Assembly (NCBI GenBank): GCA_035279385.1
Contig: DATEHZ010000082.1
Span: 1 to 16,473 of the forward strand
Direction: 5' to 3'
Length of the DNA stretch: 16,473 nt
DNA from: DATGJX01 sp035279385
GTDB taxonomy: Bacteria > Vulcanimicrobiota > Vulcanimicrobiia > Vulcanimicrobiales > Vulcanimicrobiaceae
The notes beneath the pieces were generated by a model. The model did not search any database and had not been told where the DNA came from. It worked only from the letters and a program-made list of their open reading frames with translations. Position 1 is the first letter of the stretch, and every line of letters starts with the position of its first letter. Both the position numbers and the translations under genes were made by a program. This document shows positions 1-7,547 of this stretch, piece after piece.

Positions 1-140
1 GGCGGCGCGGCGATATCGCCGGGCGCCGCAGACGAGGGTGCCGGCGAGGGCGAGGCCTGCTGGGCCCGGGCGGCAACGCTGCCGAGCGTGCCCACCGCGA
101 GCGCGGCGGCGAAGATAAGAGCGAAACGGCTGCGACCCAT
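1..140 (-). CDS. Exported protein, N-terminal part only (cut by window edge)
   Basis: The reading frame opens with ATG at 138-140 and stays open to base 1, giving 46 codons. It starts MGRSRFALIFAAALAVGTLG, followed by SVAARAQQ and a Pro/Ser/Ala-rich stretch. This is a classical Sec signal peptide: a basic n-region, a hydrophobic core at residues 6-22, and an A-R-A cleavage site before QQ around residue 26, then a low-complexity linker. GGAG lies 9 nt before the ATG, which supports the start. The gene begins 20 bp after the apt stop on the same strand, so the two are probably co-transcribed. Only the secretion signal is visible, and the mature protein's function cannot be inferred. An exported or periplasmic destination is well supported; anything further is unknown. 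Confidence 0.7.
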   Translation of the reverse strand, partial: MGRSRFALIFAAALAVGTLGSVAARAQQASPSPAPSSAAPGDIAAP

Positions 141-160
141 CCCAGAAAACTCCCGCGAAG

Positions 161-673
161 TCAGTACGTGATGAACGTAGTAACGTCGACGCCGTTCAAA
201 GCGTCGCGCCCGCTCAGCGCTTCGAGTTCGATGAGAAACGCGAAGCCTTCGATGCGCGCGCCCAGACGTTCCAGAAGACGCCGCGTCGCGGCCGCCGTAC
301 CGCCGGTTGCCAGCAGGTCGTCGACCACCAGAACGCGGTCGCCGTTGCCCAGCGCATCCTCGTGAATCTCGAGCGAATTGGTCCCGTATTCGAGCGCGTA
401 CGACTCGCTCAGCTTGCTGTACGGCAGCTTGCCGGGTTTGCGTACCGGCACGAATCCCGCACCGATTGCGTATGCGAGCGGCGCGCCCAGCATGTAGCCG
501 CGCGCTTCGATCCCCACCACGTAATCGATGCTGCGATTCTTATACTTCTCGACGAAGAGATCGATCGCAGCCTTGAAGCCTTGCTTGTCCTTCAGAAGTG
601 GGGTAATGTCACGGAAAAGGATCCCGGGAATCGGAAAATCCGGGATCGCTCGTATATAGCTCTGAACTTCCAC
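161..673 (-). CDS. apt: Adenine phosphoribosyltransferase
   Basis: Apt converts adenine and PRPP to AMP and pyrophosphate in the cytoplasm (purine salvage). The 170 residues match the usual size of short bacterial Apt proteins. Recognisable blocks in order are the N-terminal PDFPIPGILFRDITPLL (residues 11-27), GIEARGY (54-60), the flexible-loop segment VRKPGKLPYSKL (77-88), and the PRPP-binding signature VLVVDDLLATGGTAAA (114-129), which has the two acidic residues followed by the T-G-G-T phosphate loop. The start is GTG at 671-673. No other start codon lies close upstream in frame, and the N-terminal block sits where the family expects it. A purine-rich AAGGA is about 13 nt upstream, somewhat far. 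An exported protein gene follows 20 bp downstream. All conserved parts are present and nothing looks damaged. Confidence 0.97.
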   Translation of the reverse strand: MEVQSYIRAIPDFPIPGILFRDITPLLKDKQGFKAAIDLFVEKYKNRSIDYVVGIEARGYMLGAPLAYAIGAGFVPVRKPGKLPYSKLSESYALEYGTNSLEIHEDALGNGDRVLVVDDLLATGGTAAATRRLLERLGARIEGFAFLIELEALSGRDALNGVDVTTFITY

Positions 674-741
674 GGGGCCTAGGGATTCCTTGGAACAAGC
701 CGACGCGCCTTTTCGTTCTCCGTGGGAAGGATTCGGAGCAG

Positions 742-1059
742 ATGAAAGGACGGTTTATGAAGCAGAGAGCCCTGGCCGCGGCGCTGGCCGCGGCGATCGG
801 CCTCGGTGCGACGGCCCCCGCCTTGGCAGACGGTAAGGCCAGTACCCGCAACATCATCCTCATGGGAACCGGCGCCGGAATCCTGATCACCAACTACAAC
901 CACAAAGTTCGCGAAAAACGCGCGCAGCAGCAGCAAGTGCAACGCAGACAATCCGCGTATCGCGACTGGTACTACAAAAAATACGGATACTACCCGACTC
1001 AAGACCAATTCGAACAGTGGTACAAGCAAACGTACGGGGAGTCTCCGCAACCGCACTAA
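742..1059 (+). CDS. Small exported Tyr/Gln-rich protein of unknown function
   Basis: The protein has 105 residues from ATG 742, or 100 from the in-frame ATG at 757. The second start has AAAGGA only 6 nt upstream and yields a cleaner signal peptide (MKQRALAAALAAAIG and on to ALA|D, cleavage near residue 29 of the long form); the first has AGGA 10 nt upstream. After the signal peptide come a short hydrophobic segment with a GTGAG motif (about 38-50), a basic Gln-rich stretch (55-70) and an aromatic C-terminus (about 72-99) with WYYKKYGYYP and QWYKQTYG. No family is recognised. The next gene starts 1 bp after the stop, so the two are probably one transcript. Periplasmic or membrane-associated location is inferred from the signal peptide. 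It could be a small envelope protein working with the TonB-like neighbour, but nothing in the sequence proves this. Confidence 0.75.
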   Translation: MKGRFMKQRALAAALAAAIGLGATAPALADGKASTRNIILMGTGAGILITNYNHKVREKRAQQQQVQRRQSAYRDWYYKKYGYYPTQDQFEQWYKQTYGESPQPH

Positions 1060-1060
1060 C

Positions 1061-1930
1061 GTGAACACCACGGCGAAACATCTGAAAACGGGGAAGTCAC
1101 CCGCGCCGCGCGGGTGGCTTTCCTCATTCATGCGCGATCTTTCGGGCGAATCGGCGCAAGCATCGCGCCGGCGCTTGCTATTTGCGGTTGCGCTCGCGCT
1201 TGCAATCATCGAAATCGCCGTGATGTCGATTCCCGAACGTTCGTACACGCTGCAAGTCGCTCCGATCGAGCGCATCACGCTCGCGCACATGACGCGCATC
1301 GAACATCGCACTCCGCCCACACCCAAACCGACGCCCAAGCCCGTCGTGCACGCGAAAACGATCGCGCAGACCAACGTGCAGCCGCACAAAATCAGTCCCG
1401 CGGCGCCGGCGGAAAAGCAGCCGATCAAGCGCGTTTCTTCCGCGCGCCCGATCGTGCGCACGAAGTTTCATAGCAGGCCGGTGCGGCACGTGCCCGTCGG
1501 CGGTCACGGCGCGGGCACCAATAAGAAGGCAAATGCGCTCGCCGGCAGCGTGGGAACGGGCGGCACGGGTACCGGCGAGTCCGGCACCGGACAAGGGAGC
1601 GGCGGAGCGCCTGCCGCCCACGAACCGTGCGGAGAAGTCGACTTTTCTCCCAACGGCAACGCGACGACGGACAAGACGGGTCGGGTTTGGGAGTACGTCG
1701 CGCTCATCGTGCACTTCCCCGACGGCTCGGAGCAAAACGTCGATCTCGACTATCCGTTCTACTATCCGAGTGAGGATCAGGATCCGTTCATCAAGGGTCA
1801 CGACACCATCCCCGCAACATTCCAGTTCCCGCCGCCGAATCAGGCGCCGAACGAACCGGCCCTCGTGCAGTACGTGATCCAGCACACGAGCGCCGACGGT
1901 TATACGCTGCTGCACGACTGCCCCAAGTAA
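1061..1930 (+). CDS. TonB-like single-pass membrane protein, novel C-terminal domain
   Basis: The 289-residue protein has the architecture of TonB: a cytoplasmic N-terminus with a basic patch (SRRR, 35-38), one membrane segment (about 39-57), a proline/basic spacer (about 84-145, with TPPTPKPTPKPVV), and a Gly/Ser/Thr-rich linker (about 148-183). A C-terminal domain of about 100 residues (188-289) would lie in the periplasm. That domain contains GRVWEYVALIVHFPDGSEQ and two cysteines (190 and 287) that could pair. I cannot align it to the canonical TonB C-terminal domain, which would carry a YP-x(n)-G-type block. The GTG start follows the previous stop by 1 bp and lacks a good ribosome site, so translational coupling is likely; ATG at 1130 (residue 24) is an alternative start that keeps the membrane segment. 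It may be a TonB/TolA-like energy transducer or a cell-wall-spanning anchor. The function is unproven. Confidence 0.7.
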   Translation: MNTTAKHLKTGKSPAPRGWLSSFMRDLSGESAQASRRRLLFAVALALAIIEIAVMSIPERSYTLQVAPIERITLAHMTRIEHRTPPTPKPTPKPVVHAKTIAQTNVQPHKISPAAPAEKQPIKRVSSARPIVRTKFHSRPVRHVPVGGHGAGTNKKANALAGSVGTGGTGTGESGTGQGSGGAPAAHEPCGEVDFSPNGNATTDKTGRVWEYVALIVHFPDGSEQNVDLDYPFYYPSEDQDPFIKGHDTIPATFQFPPPNQAPNEPALVQYVIQHTSADGYTLLHDCPK

Positions 1931-1984
1931 ATCTTCTTCGCGCGTTCTCGTCCTTTGGAGCTGCGGTGGGCACAATAGTCCCTA

Positions 1985-2829
1985 ATGGGCACCGAAGCCG
2001 CGCGGCGGTGGCTCCTTAGTGCCGCCTATGCCGCATTGATCGCCCTTGGCTACGTGGCCTACGCTACGGACGTGCACGTCGGCACGCTCGCGGTCGTTCC
2101 GATTCTGTTCATTTCGTACCACACGCGCACGTCGATTTCGCTCGTCACCGCGTTCGCCGCCGGCATCGCATTCGGGCTGCTCGATCAGTCGCCGCGGCCG
2201 CTGCCCGACCACGTCTTCGACGTGCCGCCCGTGGCGGACGCGCTCATTCTTTCGCTTTCGCTCTGCGCCATCGTCATCGTCGCGACACGCCTGCGCGAAG
2301 CGAGCGTGGCGAATGAATTGCTGCGCGGGAGTCTGGTAAAAGCCCGGCGCGCCGCAGAGCGCGACGCGCTGACCGGAATCGCCAACCGCTCGTATTTCAC
2401 GCAGGCGCTCGCCGACGCCGTCCGCCGCGCGACACCCGCGCGGCGCGTTGCCGTACTCTTCTGCGATCTCGACGGCTTTAAAGCCGTGAACGACACGTAC
2501 GGGCACCTGGCCGGCGATAACGTGCTGTGCATGGCCGCGGCACGTCTAGTCAGCACCGTGCGAACCGTCGACACGGTTGCGCGATTGGGCGGCGACGAAT
2601 TCGGCGTGCTCGTGCGCCTGCTTCACGACGGCGACGAGATCGAGCGAATCGCGGAGAAAATCGGGCGAGCCTTCGACGATCCGTTTCGCGACGAAAACGG
2701 AAGTTACAACATCGGCATCACGGTCGGTATCAGCGTCTGCCCGGACGACGGTATCGACGCGGACGCTCTTGTGCGCATCGCGGACGCCCGCATGTACCGG
2801 GAGAAACAAGCAAAACGCGTCAAGCCCGG

Positions 2830-2833
<4 letters not shown>
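1985..2833 (+). CDS. Membrane-anchored diguanylate cyclase (GGDEF)
   Basis: The protein has 282 residues. The N-terminal 105 residues hold about four membrane segments (around 8-27, 33-45, 50-67 and 84-101), resembling the small sensory membrane module often found before GGDEF domains. A short helical linker leads to the catalytic domain (about 120-280): DALTGIANR at 127-135, FCDLDGFKAVND at 159-170, and the intact active-site motif GGDEF at 202-206. An RxxD inhibitory site (R193, D196) sits five residues before GGDEF, the standard I-site spacing. It should therefore make c-di-GMP from two GTP and be feedback-inhibited by product. No EAL domain is attached. The ATG has no strong ribosome site. 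The gene ends convergently with ettA and their stop codons overlap by a few bases. The activating signal is unknown. Confidence 0.95.
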
Positions 2834-4503
<1,670 letters not shown>

Positions 4504-4576
4504 AGCCGCTCCCGATTCGCCTCAGCGTTCGATTTCGCCCTCCACGACGTGCGTCGGGCAGCTTTGCCGAAACGTG

Positions 4577-4609
4577 TACAATGATCACTCGAGAACGCAG
4601 CCGCGACAA
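4577..4609. promoter_or_regulatory. Possible divergent promoter elements between ettA and the YCII-like gene
   Basis: The 117-bp gap between the two divergent genes must hold both promoters. On the minus strand TTGTCG (4604-4609), a 17-bp spacer and GATCAT (4581-4586) form a moderate sigma-70-like pair for ettA. On the plus strand TACAAT (4577-4582) is a good -10 box about 39 bp before the YCII-like start, but it has no convincing -35. The two -10 boxes overlap, so the two promoters could interfere with each other. This is pattern matching only. Confidence 0.3.
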
Positions 4610-4613
4610 GGAG
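4608..4613 (+). promoter_or_regulatory. Ribosome binding site of the YCII-like gene
   Basis: AAGGAG stands 7 nt before the ATG at 4621. It is the closest match to the consensus in this window and fixes the start of the gene. Confidence 0.75.
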
Positions 4614-4620
4614 CCGTCAA

Positions 4621-4959
4621 ATGCCCCGATACCTGATTTCGTTCGATGCCCACGCGATGGACCACATACCAGACGAGGACATGTCTGCCGTCTCCGAAGC
4701 CGCGCACGCGGTTGTTTCCGAGGCCATGAACGCGGCGGTCTGGGTCTTCGGCGGCGGGCTGAAAGATCAGAAATCGAGCGTTTTGGCTACGGACGGTACC
4801 GTCAGCGAGGGGCCGCACCCGAACGCGGTCGGCGGGTTCTGCGTCGTTGAGGTCGCCTCACACGAGCAAGCGCTGAAGTGGGCCGCAAAGGTCGCCGCAG
4901 CGTGCCGCTGCGCGCAAGAGGTCCGTGAGTTCATGCCGGACCCGGCCGTGGGAAACTGA
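4621..4959 (+). CDS. YCII-related / DGPF-domain protein
   Basis: This small soluble protein of 112 residues has the order of elements typical of the YCII/DGPF superfamily: an N-terminal strand MPRYLISFDA, a VFGGGL turn (about 42-47, family 'aGGL'), the segment TDGTVSEGPHPNAVGGFCVVEV (about 57-78) corresponding to the 'TDGPF.e.kE.lgGf.li.v' block, and a helix EQALKWAAKVAAA (82-94) matching 'deAiewA...'. The strict DGPF tetrad is changed. Family members form ferredoxin-like dimers, and their chemistry is mostly undefined. An AAGGAG site precedes the ATG. A terminator-like hairpin follows 42 bp after the stop, which suggests a single-gene transcript. The family call is fairly sure; the role is unknown. 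Confidence 0.8.
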   Translation: MPRYLISFDAHAMDHIPDEDMSAVSEAAHAVVSEAMNAAVWVFGGGLKDQKSSVLATDGTVSEGPHPNAVGGFCVVEVASHEQALKWAAKVAAACRCAQEVREFMPDPAVGN

Positions 4960-4987
4960 TTGCGGCATCCAGGCCTTTCCGAATCAC

Positions 4988-5034
4988 GAGCCTGTCGGGA
5001 TAGCCTCTCAGCACCCTTCGACACGCTTAGGGTG
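4988..5034. repeat. Degenerate REP-like hairpin pair (TCGACA-loop family)
   Basis: CACCCT (5012-5017) and AGGGTG (5029-5034) form a 6-bp stem around the 11-nt loop TCGACACGCTT. The same loop type (TCGACA, one base, GCT, pyrimidine) forms the ends of the element at 12929-13207, there with a different stem. A second, inverted core, GAGCCTGTCG, is at 4988-4997 and lacks a clear stem. The arrangement is that of a small palindromic intergenic repeat. Confidence 0.55.
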
Positions 5035-5054
5035 ACACGTATGGGAGGCTTTTT
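5002..5054 (+). terminator. Nested hairpin with T-run, probable intrinsic terminator
   Basis: AGCCTCTC (5002-5009) pairs with GGGAGGCT (5043-5050): eight pairs, one of them a G-U wobble. TTTTT follows at 5050-5054. The inner 6-bp hairpin at 5012-5034 shortens the large loop. The position, 42 bp after the YCII-like stop, fits a rho-independent terminator for that gene. The 3' arm also contains GGGAGG (5043-5048), the best ribosome site for the next gene, which starts only 2 bp after the T-run. The structure could therefore act on translation as well. Confidence 0.5.
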
Positions 5055-5056
5055 CA

Positions 5057-6262
5057 TTGGAATCAGTTCGGCAGCCGGCGATGCGGACGGTGGAGTTCGG
5101 CATCTATCGCGACGGTGACAACAACCCCGACGAATCGCAAGGCGTAACGCTGCGCCAAGCGCTTCAAACCAGCGCGAAAGATTCGCGCATCCAGTACACG
5201 GTGGAGGACACGACCTCCGCAGGCACGGGCAGACTTCGGACGGATTCGTTTACGATTGCCGACGGGACGCTCGGCGACGCATCAGTCGGTGCGCCGCACG
5301 ACATGGCTTCGCAAAAGAACCTCGCGCGCTTCGTCGCGGACACGCTCGACAACGCGGAAAGCTCCGGTGCGGCGCAGACGTGGATCGAACTCACGGATCA
5401 CGGCGCCGGTGACGGCGGCGGTTTGGAAGCCGACAGCGCGCATGCCATCATGCCCATGCCGCAAATCGCACAAGCGATCGCCGACGGTGTGAAGCTGCAC
5501 GCGCAGGAGCATCCCGAAGATGCCGATCGCAAAGTCGACGGCGTGGTCGCAAACCAATGCCTCATGGCCTCGCTCGGCTTCGCGGACGAACTCTCACACG
5601 CCGGCGTGAAGTATTTGGCCGCATCGCCGGAAACGATGGTTTCGCCGGGCGTGCCGAGCAACGTCGCCGACGCCATCGCGAAACACGCGGACGCGCGCGG
5701 CATGGCGAAGGCCGTTGTCGGCGACGTCATGCGGCAGAAGTACGGCGCCGATTGGCAAACCTGGAAACCCGCGGCGGCATTTGACGTACTCGATCTCGGC
5801 GCGGCGAAAATGCAAGGCGTCGAAGCGTCGGTAAAGGCGCTCAACGACGACATCGCCGCGCGCAAAGGCAACAGCGCCGAAGTTGCGGCGATTCGCGAGG
5901 ACGCAAAATCGGTGGAAGGCATGGTGCGCTTTCCCGAGGCCACGCCCGACATGCCCTGGCACGCCGACCGTCCCGCAGTCGCGCTTTACGACGCGCTCGC
6001 GAACGACTCGCGCCTGGACGATGCGCTGCGCGGCGCCGCGAAAAACGCCGCCCACGACGTCGCTTCGCTGGTGCTCGCGCACCAGGAGAGCCGCGACTTC
6101 CAGCCGTTCGACGGGTCGAGCTACGCGGACGCGGCAGGACCCACCGTGCACTTTCCGGTGAACGCCAAGCAAATCGACCCGTGGGCGCCGCACGTGAGCG
6201 AAACGCACAACCGCTTTTTCGCCGCAACGGATGCCGCGGCGGCAGAGCGCGTCGTCGCGTAA
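5057..6262 (+). CDS. Clostripain-like (peptidase family C11) cysteine protease
   Basis: The protein has 401 residues. It opens with VEFGIYRDGDNNPDES (about 12-27), like the 'tv.vYmdgDNNL' start of clostripain-family domains. The presumed catalytic His lies in ELTDHGAGDGGG (His115; family 'DHGgG') and the presumed catalytic Cys in VANQCLMASLGFADEL (Cys168; family 'fDaClMa..Ev'). The Asp two residues before Cys is Asn here. After these, KYLAASPETMVSPGVP (185-200) matches the 'y.vaSee..p..G' segment. The C-terminal 200 residues are mostly helical and unassigned. No signal peptide or membrane segment is visible, although most C11 peptidases are exported. The TTG start at 5057 has GGGAGG 8 nt upstream; ATG 5081 (residue 9) is the alternative but lacks a ribosome site. 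The family call is likely, activity unproven. Confidence 0.7.
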   Translation: MESVRQPAMRTVEFGIYRDGDNNPDESQGVTLRQALQTSAKDSRIQYTVEDTTSAGTGRLRTDSFTIADGTLGDASVGAPHDMASQKNLARFVADTLDNAESSGAAQTWIELTDHGAGDGGGLEADSAHAIMPMPQIAQAIADGVKLHAQEHPEDADRKVDGVVANQCLMASLGFADELSHAGVKYLAASPETMVSPGVPSNVADAIAKHADARGMAKAVVGDVMRQKYGADWQTWKPAAAFDVLDLGAAKMQGVEASVKALNDDIAARKGNSAEVAAIREDAKSVEGMVRFPEATPDMPWHADRPAVALYDALANDSRLDDALRGAAKNAAHDVASLVLAHQESRDFQPFDGSSYADAAGPTVHFPVNAKQIDPWAPHVSETHNRFFAATDAAAAERVVA

Positions 6263-6382
6263 ATTCGGAGCAGTAACTTGCATCAACCGGCCAGGCCTAC
6301 GCCGCTACCCCGAACGTCCTAGTTTAACGGACTGCGAACGCAGCAACGCTTTGCAACACCGCTTGCGTATTGTGAGGTACTC

Positions 6383-7546
6383 ATGCAGCGCAGCATTTTC
6401 GCCCCATGTCTTCTCTTGTCGCTCGCATTTGCAGCCGGCTGCGGCGGTTCCGGATCCACGTCCGGAGCCGTGCCTTCCGGGGCGGTACCGATCCCCTTCA
6501 CCGGAGGCGTACGGTCCGCGCCTGCGCCGTCCTCATTTCACATCACGAAGAAACCGGCGCCGCAAGCGCCGCTCGGCGGCATCGTTATCGGAGCGGACAA
6601 TGCGGTGTATTTAAACGCCGGGAGCGCCTTCATGCGTTACTCGGGCACGTTCACGCAGTACCCGTATCCCAATACCGCGGACGAAACGTTTACCGGCGCC
6701 GGCGGCCCCGCGTCGCTTGCGGACGGTCCGAACGCGAGTGTCTGGGGAATTCAGATCGTCGACTTCACCAGCGCGAATTTTGGAAACGGCGCATTTGCGG
6801 CGATCGATACCGCAAGTCACAACGTGACGGAAGTGTTGGAAAATGCCACGGCGCCGAACGGCGACTTCTTCGGGTCGCTTGCCTCGGGGCCGAACGATAC
6901 GATGTGGCTCGCGCACGTAGAACTGAACGGCGGCTTCACCGCCGGTTGGGCCGACGTGTATAACGCCTCGGACGCCCTGCTCGGGCAATTCGATTCGACG
7001 GGCTGCACGTCGCCGTGCAAATACTACGCGCCGTTCTCCGCGATGGTGCTCGGAACCGACCATATGATGTACGTGGCAACGCAGCCCGGCGGCGAAAGTT
7101 TGGGAGACGATCAGCCGCATCCGTCGGTGATTTACCGCGTAAACCCGACGACGCGGACCGTCATCGGTACGACGGCTCTGCCCTCGGGCTCGAGCGTTTC
7201 GCAGTTGACGAGCGGTCCCGACGCAGCGGTGTGGTTTACGGATTCCGGGCTCAATAAAATCGGACGCATCACCGCCGCCGGAACGGTTTCATACTTTGCC
7301 GTGCCGACCGCAAACAGCGGCTTGAGCGGCATCGCGGCGGGCAGCGACAACGCGCTGTGGTTCACCGAAACCAGCGCTAACAAGATCGGACGGATCGGCA
7401 CGGACGGAACCATCACGGAATACGCCATCGGCGATGCAAACGCGCATCCGCAGGGGATTACCGCCGGGCCGCTCGGCGGCTGCGTGCCGCAAACGATCTA
7501 TTTCACGACCGCAAGCGGCCTGGGCATCCTGACGTTCTCGCCGTAG
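6383..7546 (+). CDS. Virginiamycin B lyase-like beta-propeller lipoprotein
   Basis: The 387-residue protein has a lipoprotein-type leader (MQRSIFAPCLLLSLAFAAGC, lipid-carrying Cys probably residue 20) followed by a flexible Gly/Ser/Pro stretch to about residue 62. The rest resembles a Vgb-type beta-propeller. The clearest blades contain GPDAAVWFTDSGLNKIGRI (278-296) and ALWFTETSANKIGRI (324-338), the 'WFTE...NKIGRI' repeat of that family. Earlier blades are more diverged (GPNASVWGI, GPNDTMWLA). True Vgb linearises streptogramin B antibiotics, but most such propellers are uncharacterised and this one is lipid-anchored, so I do not claim antibiotic resistance. A CTSPC pair (208-212) could form a disulfide. 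TGAGG lies 5 nt before the ATG. The gene ends 1 bp from the stop of the convergent protease gene. Confidence 0.85.
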   Translation: MQRSIFAPCLLLSLAFAAGCGGSGSTSGAVPSGAVPIPFTGGVRSAPAPSSFHITKKPAPQAPLGGIVIGADNAVYLNAGSAFMRYSGTFTQYPYPNTADETFTGAGGPASLADGPNASVWGIQIVDFTSANFGNGAFAAIDTASHNVTEVLENATAPNGDFFGSLASGPNDTMWLAHVELNGGFTAGWADVYNASDALLGQFDSTGCTSPCKYYAPFSAMVLGTDHMMYVATQPGGESLGDDQPHPSVIYRVNPTTRTVIGTTALPSGSSVSQLTSGPDAAVWFTDSGLNKIGRITAAGTVSYFAVPTANSGLSGIAAGSDNALWFTETSANKIGRIGTDGTITEYAIGDANAHPQGITAGPLGGCVPQTIYFTTASGLGILTFSP

Positions 7547-7547
7547 G

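Noticed and set aside
4564..4582. TTGCCG followed by TACAAT as a promoter for the YCII-like gene
   Set aside because: The hexamers are only 7 bp apart, too close for sigma-70. Only the -10 box is kept as a weak candidate.
5041..5056. ATG at 5041 as start of the clostripain-like gene
   Set aside because: It is in a different reading frame from the protease. The in-frame choices are TTG 5057 and ATG 5081.
6332..6343. Palindrome CTGCGAACGCAG in the gap before the lipoprotein gene
   Set aside because: The loop would be only 2 nt and there is no T-run or second copy. It may be chance in GC-rich DNA; nothing else in the 120-bp gap is convincing.
6383..7546. Streptogramin B resistance gene (vgb)
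   Set aside because: Only the propeller repeat is shared. The protein is a longer lipoprotein with diverged blades, and the catalytic residues cannot be confirmed by eye.
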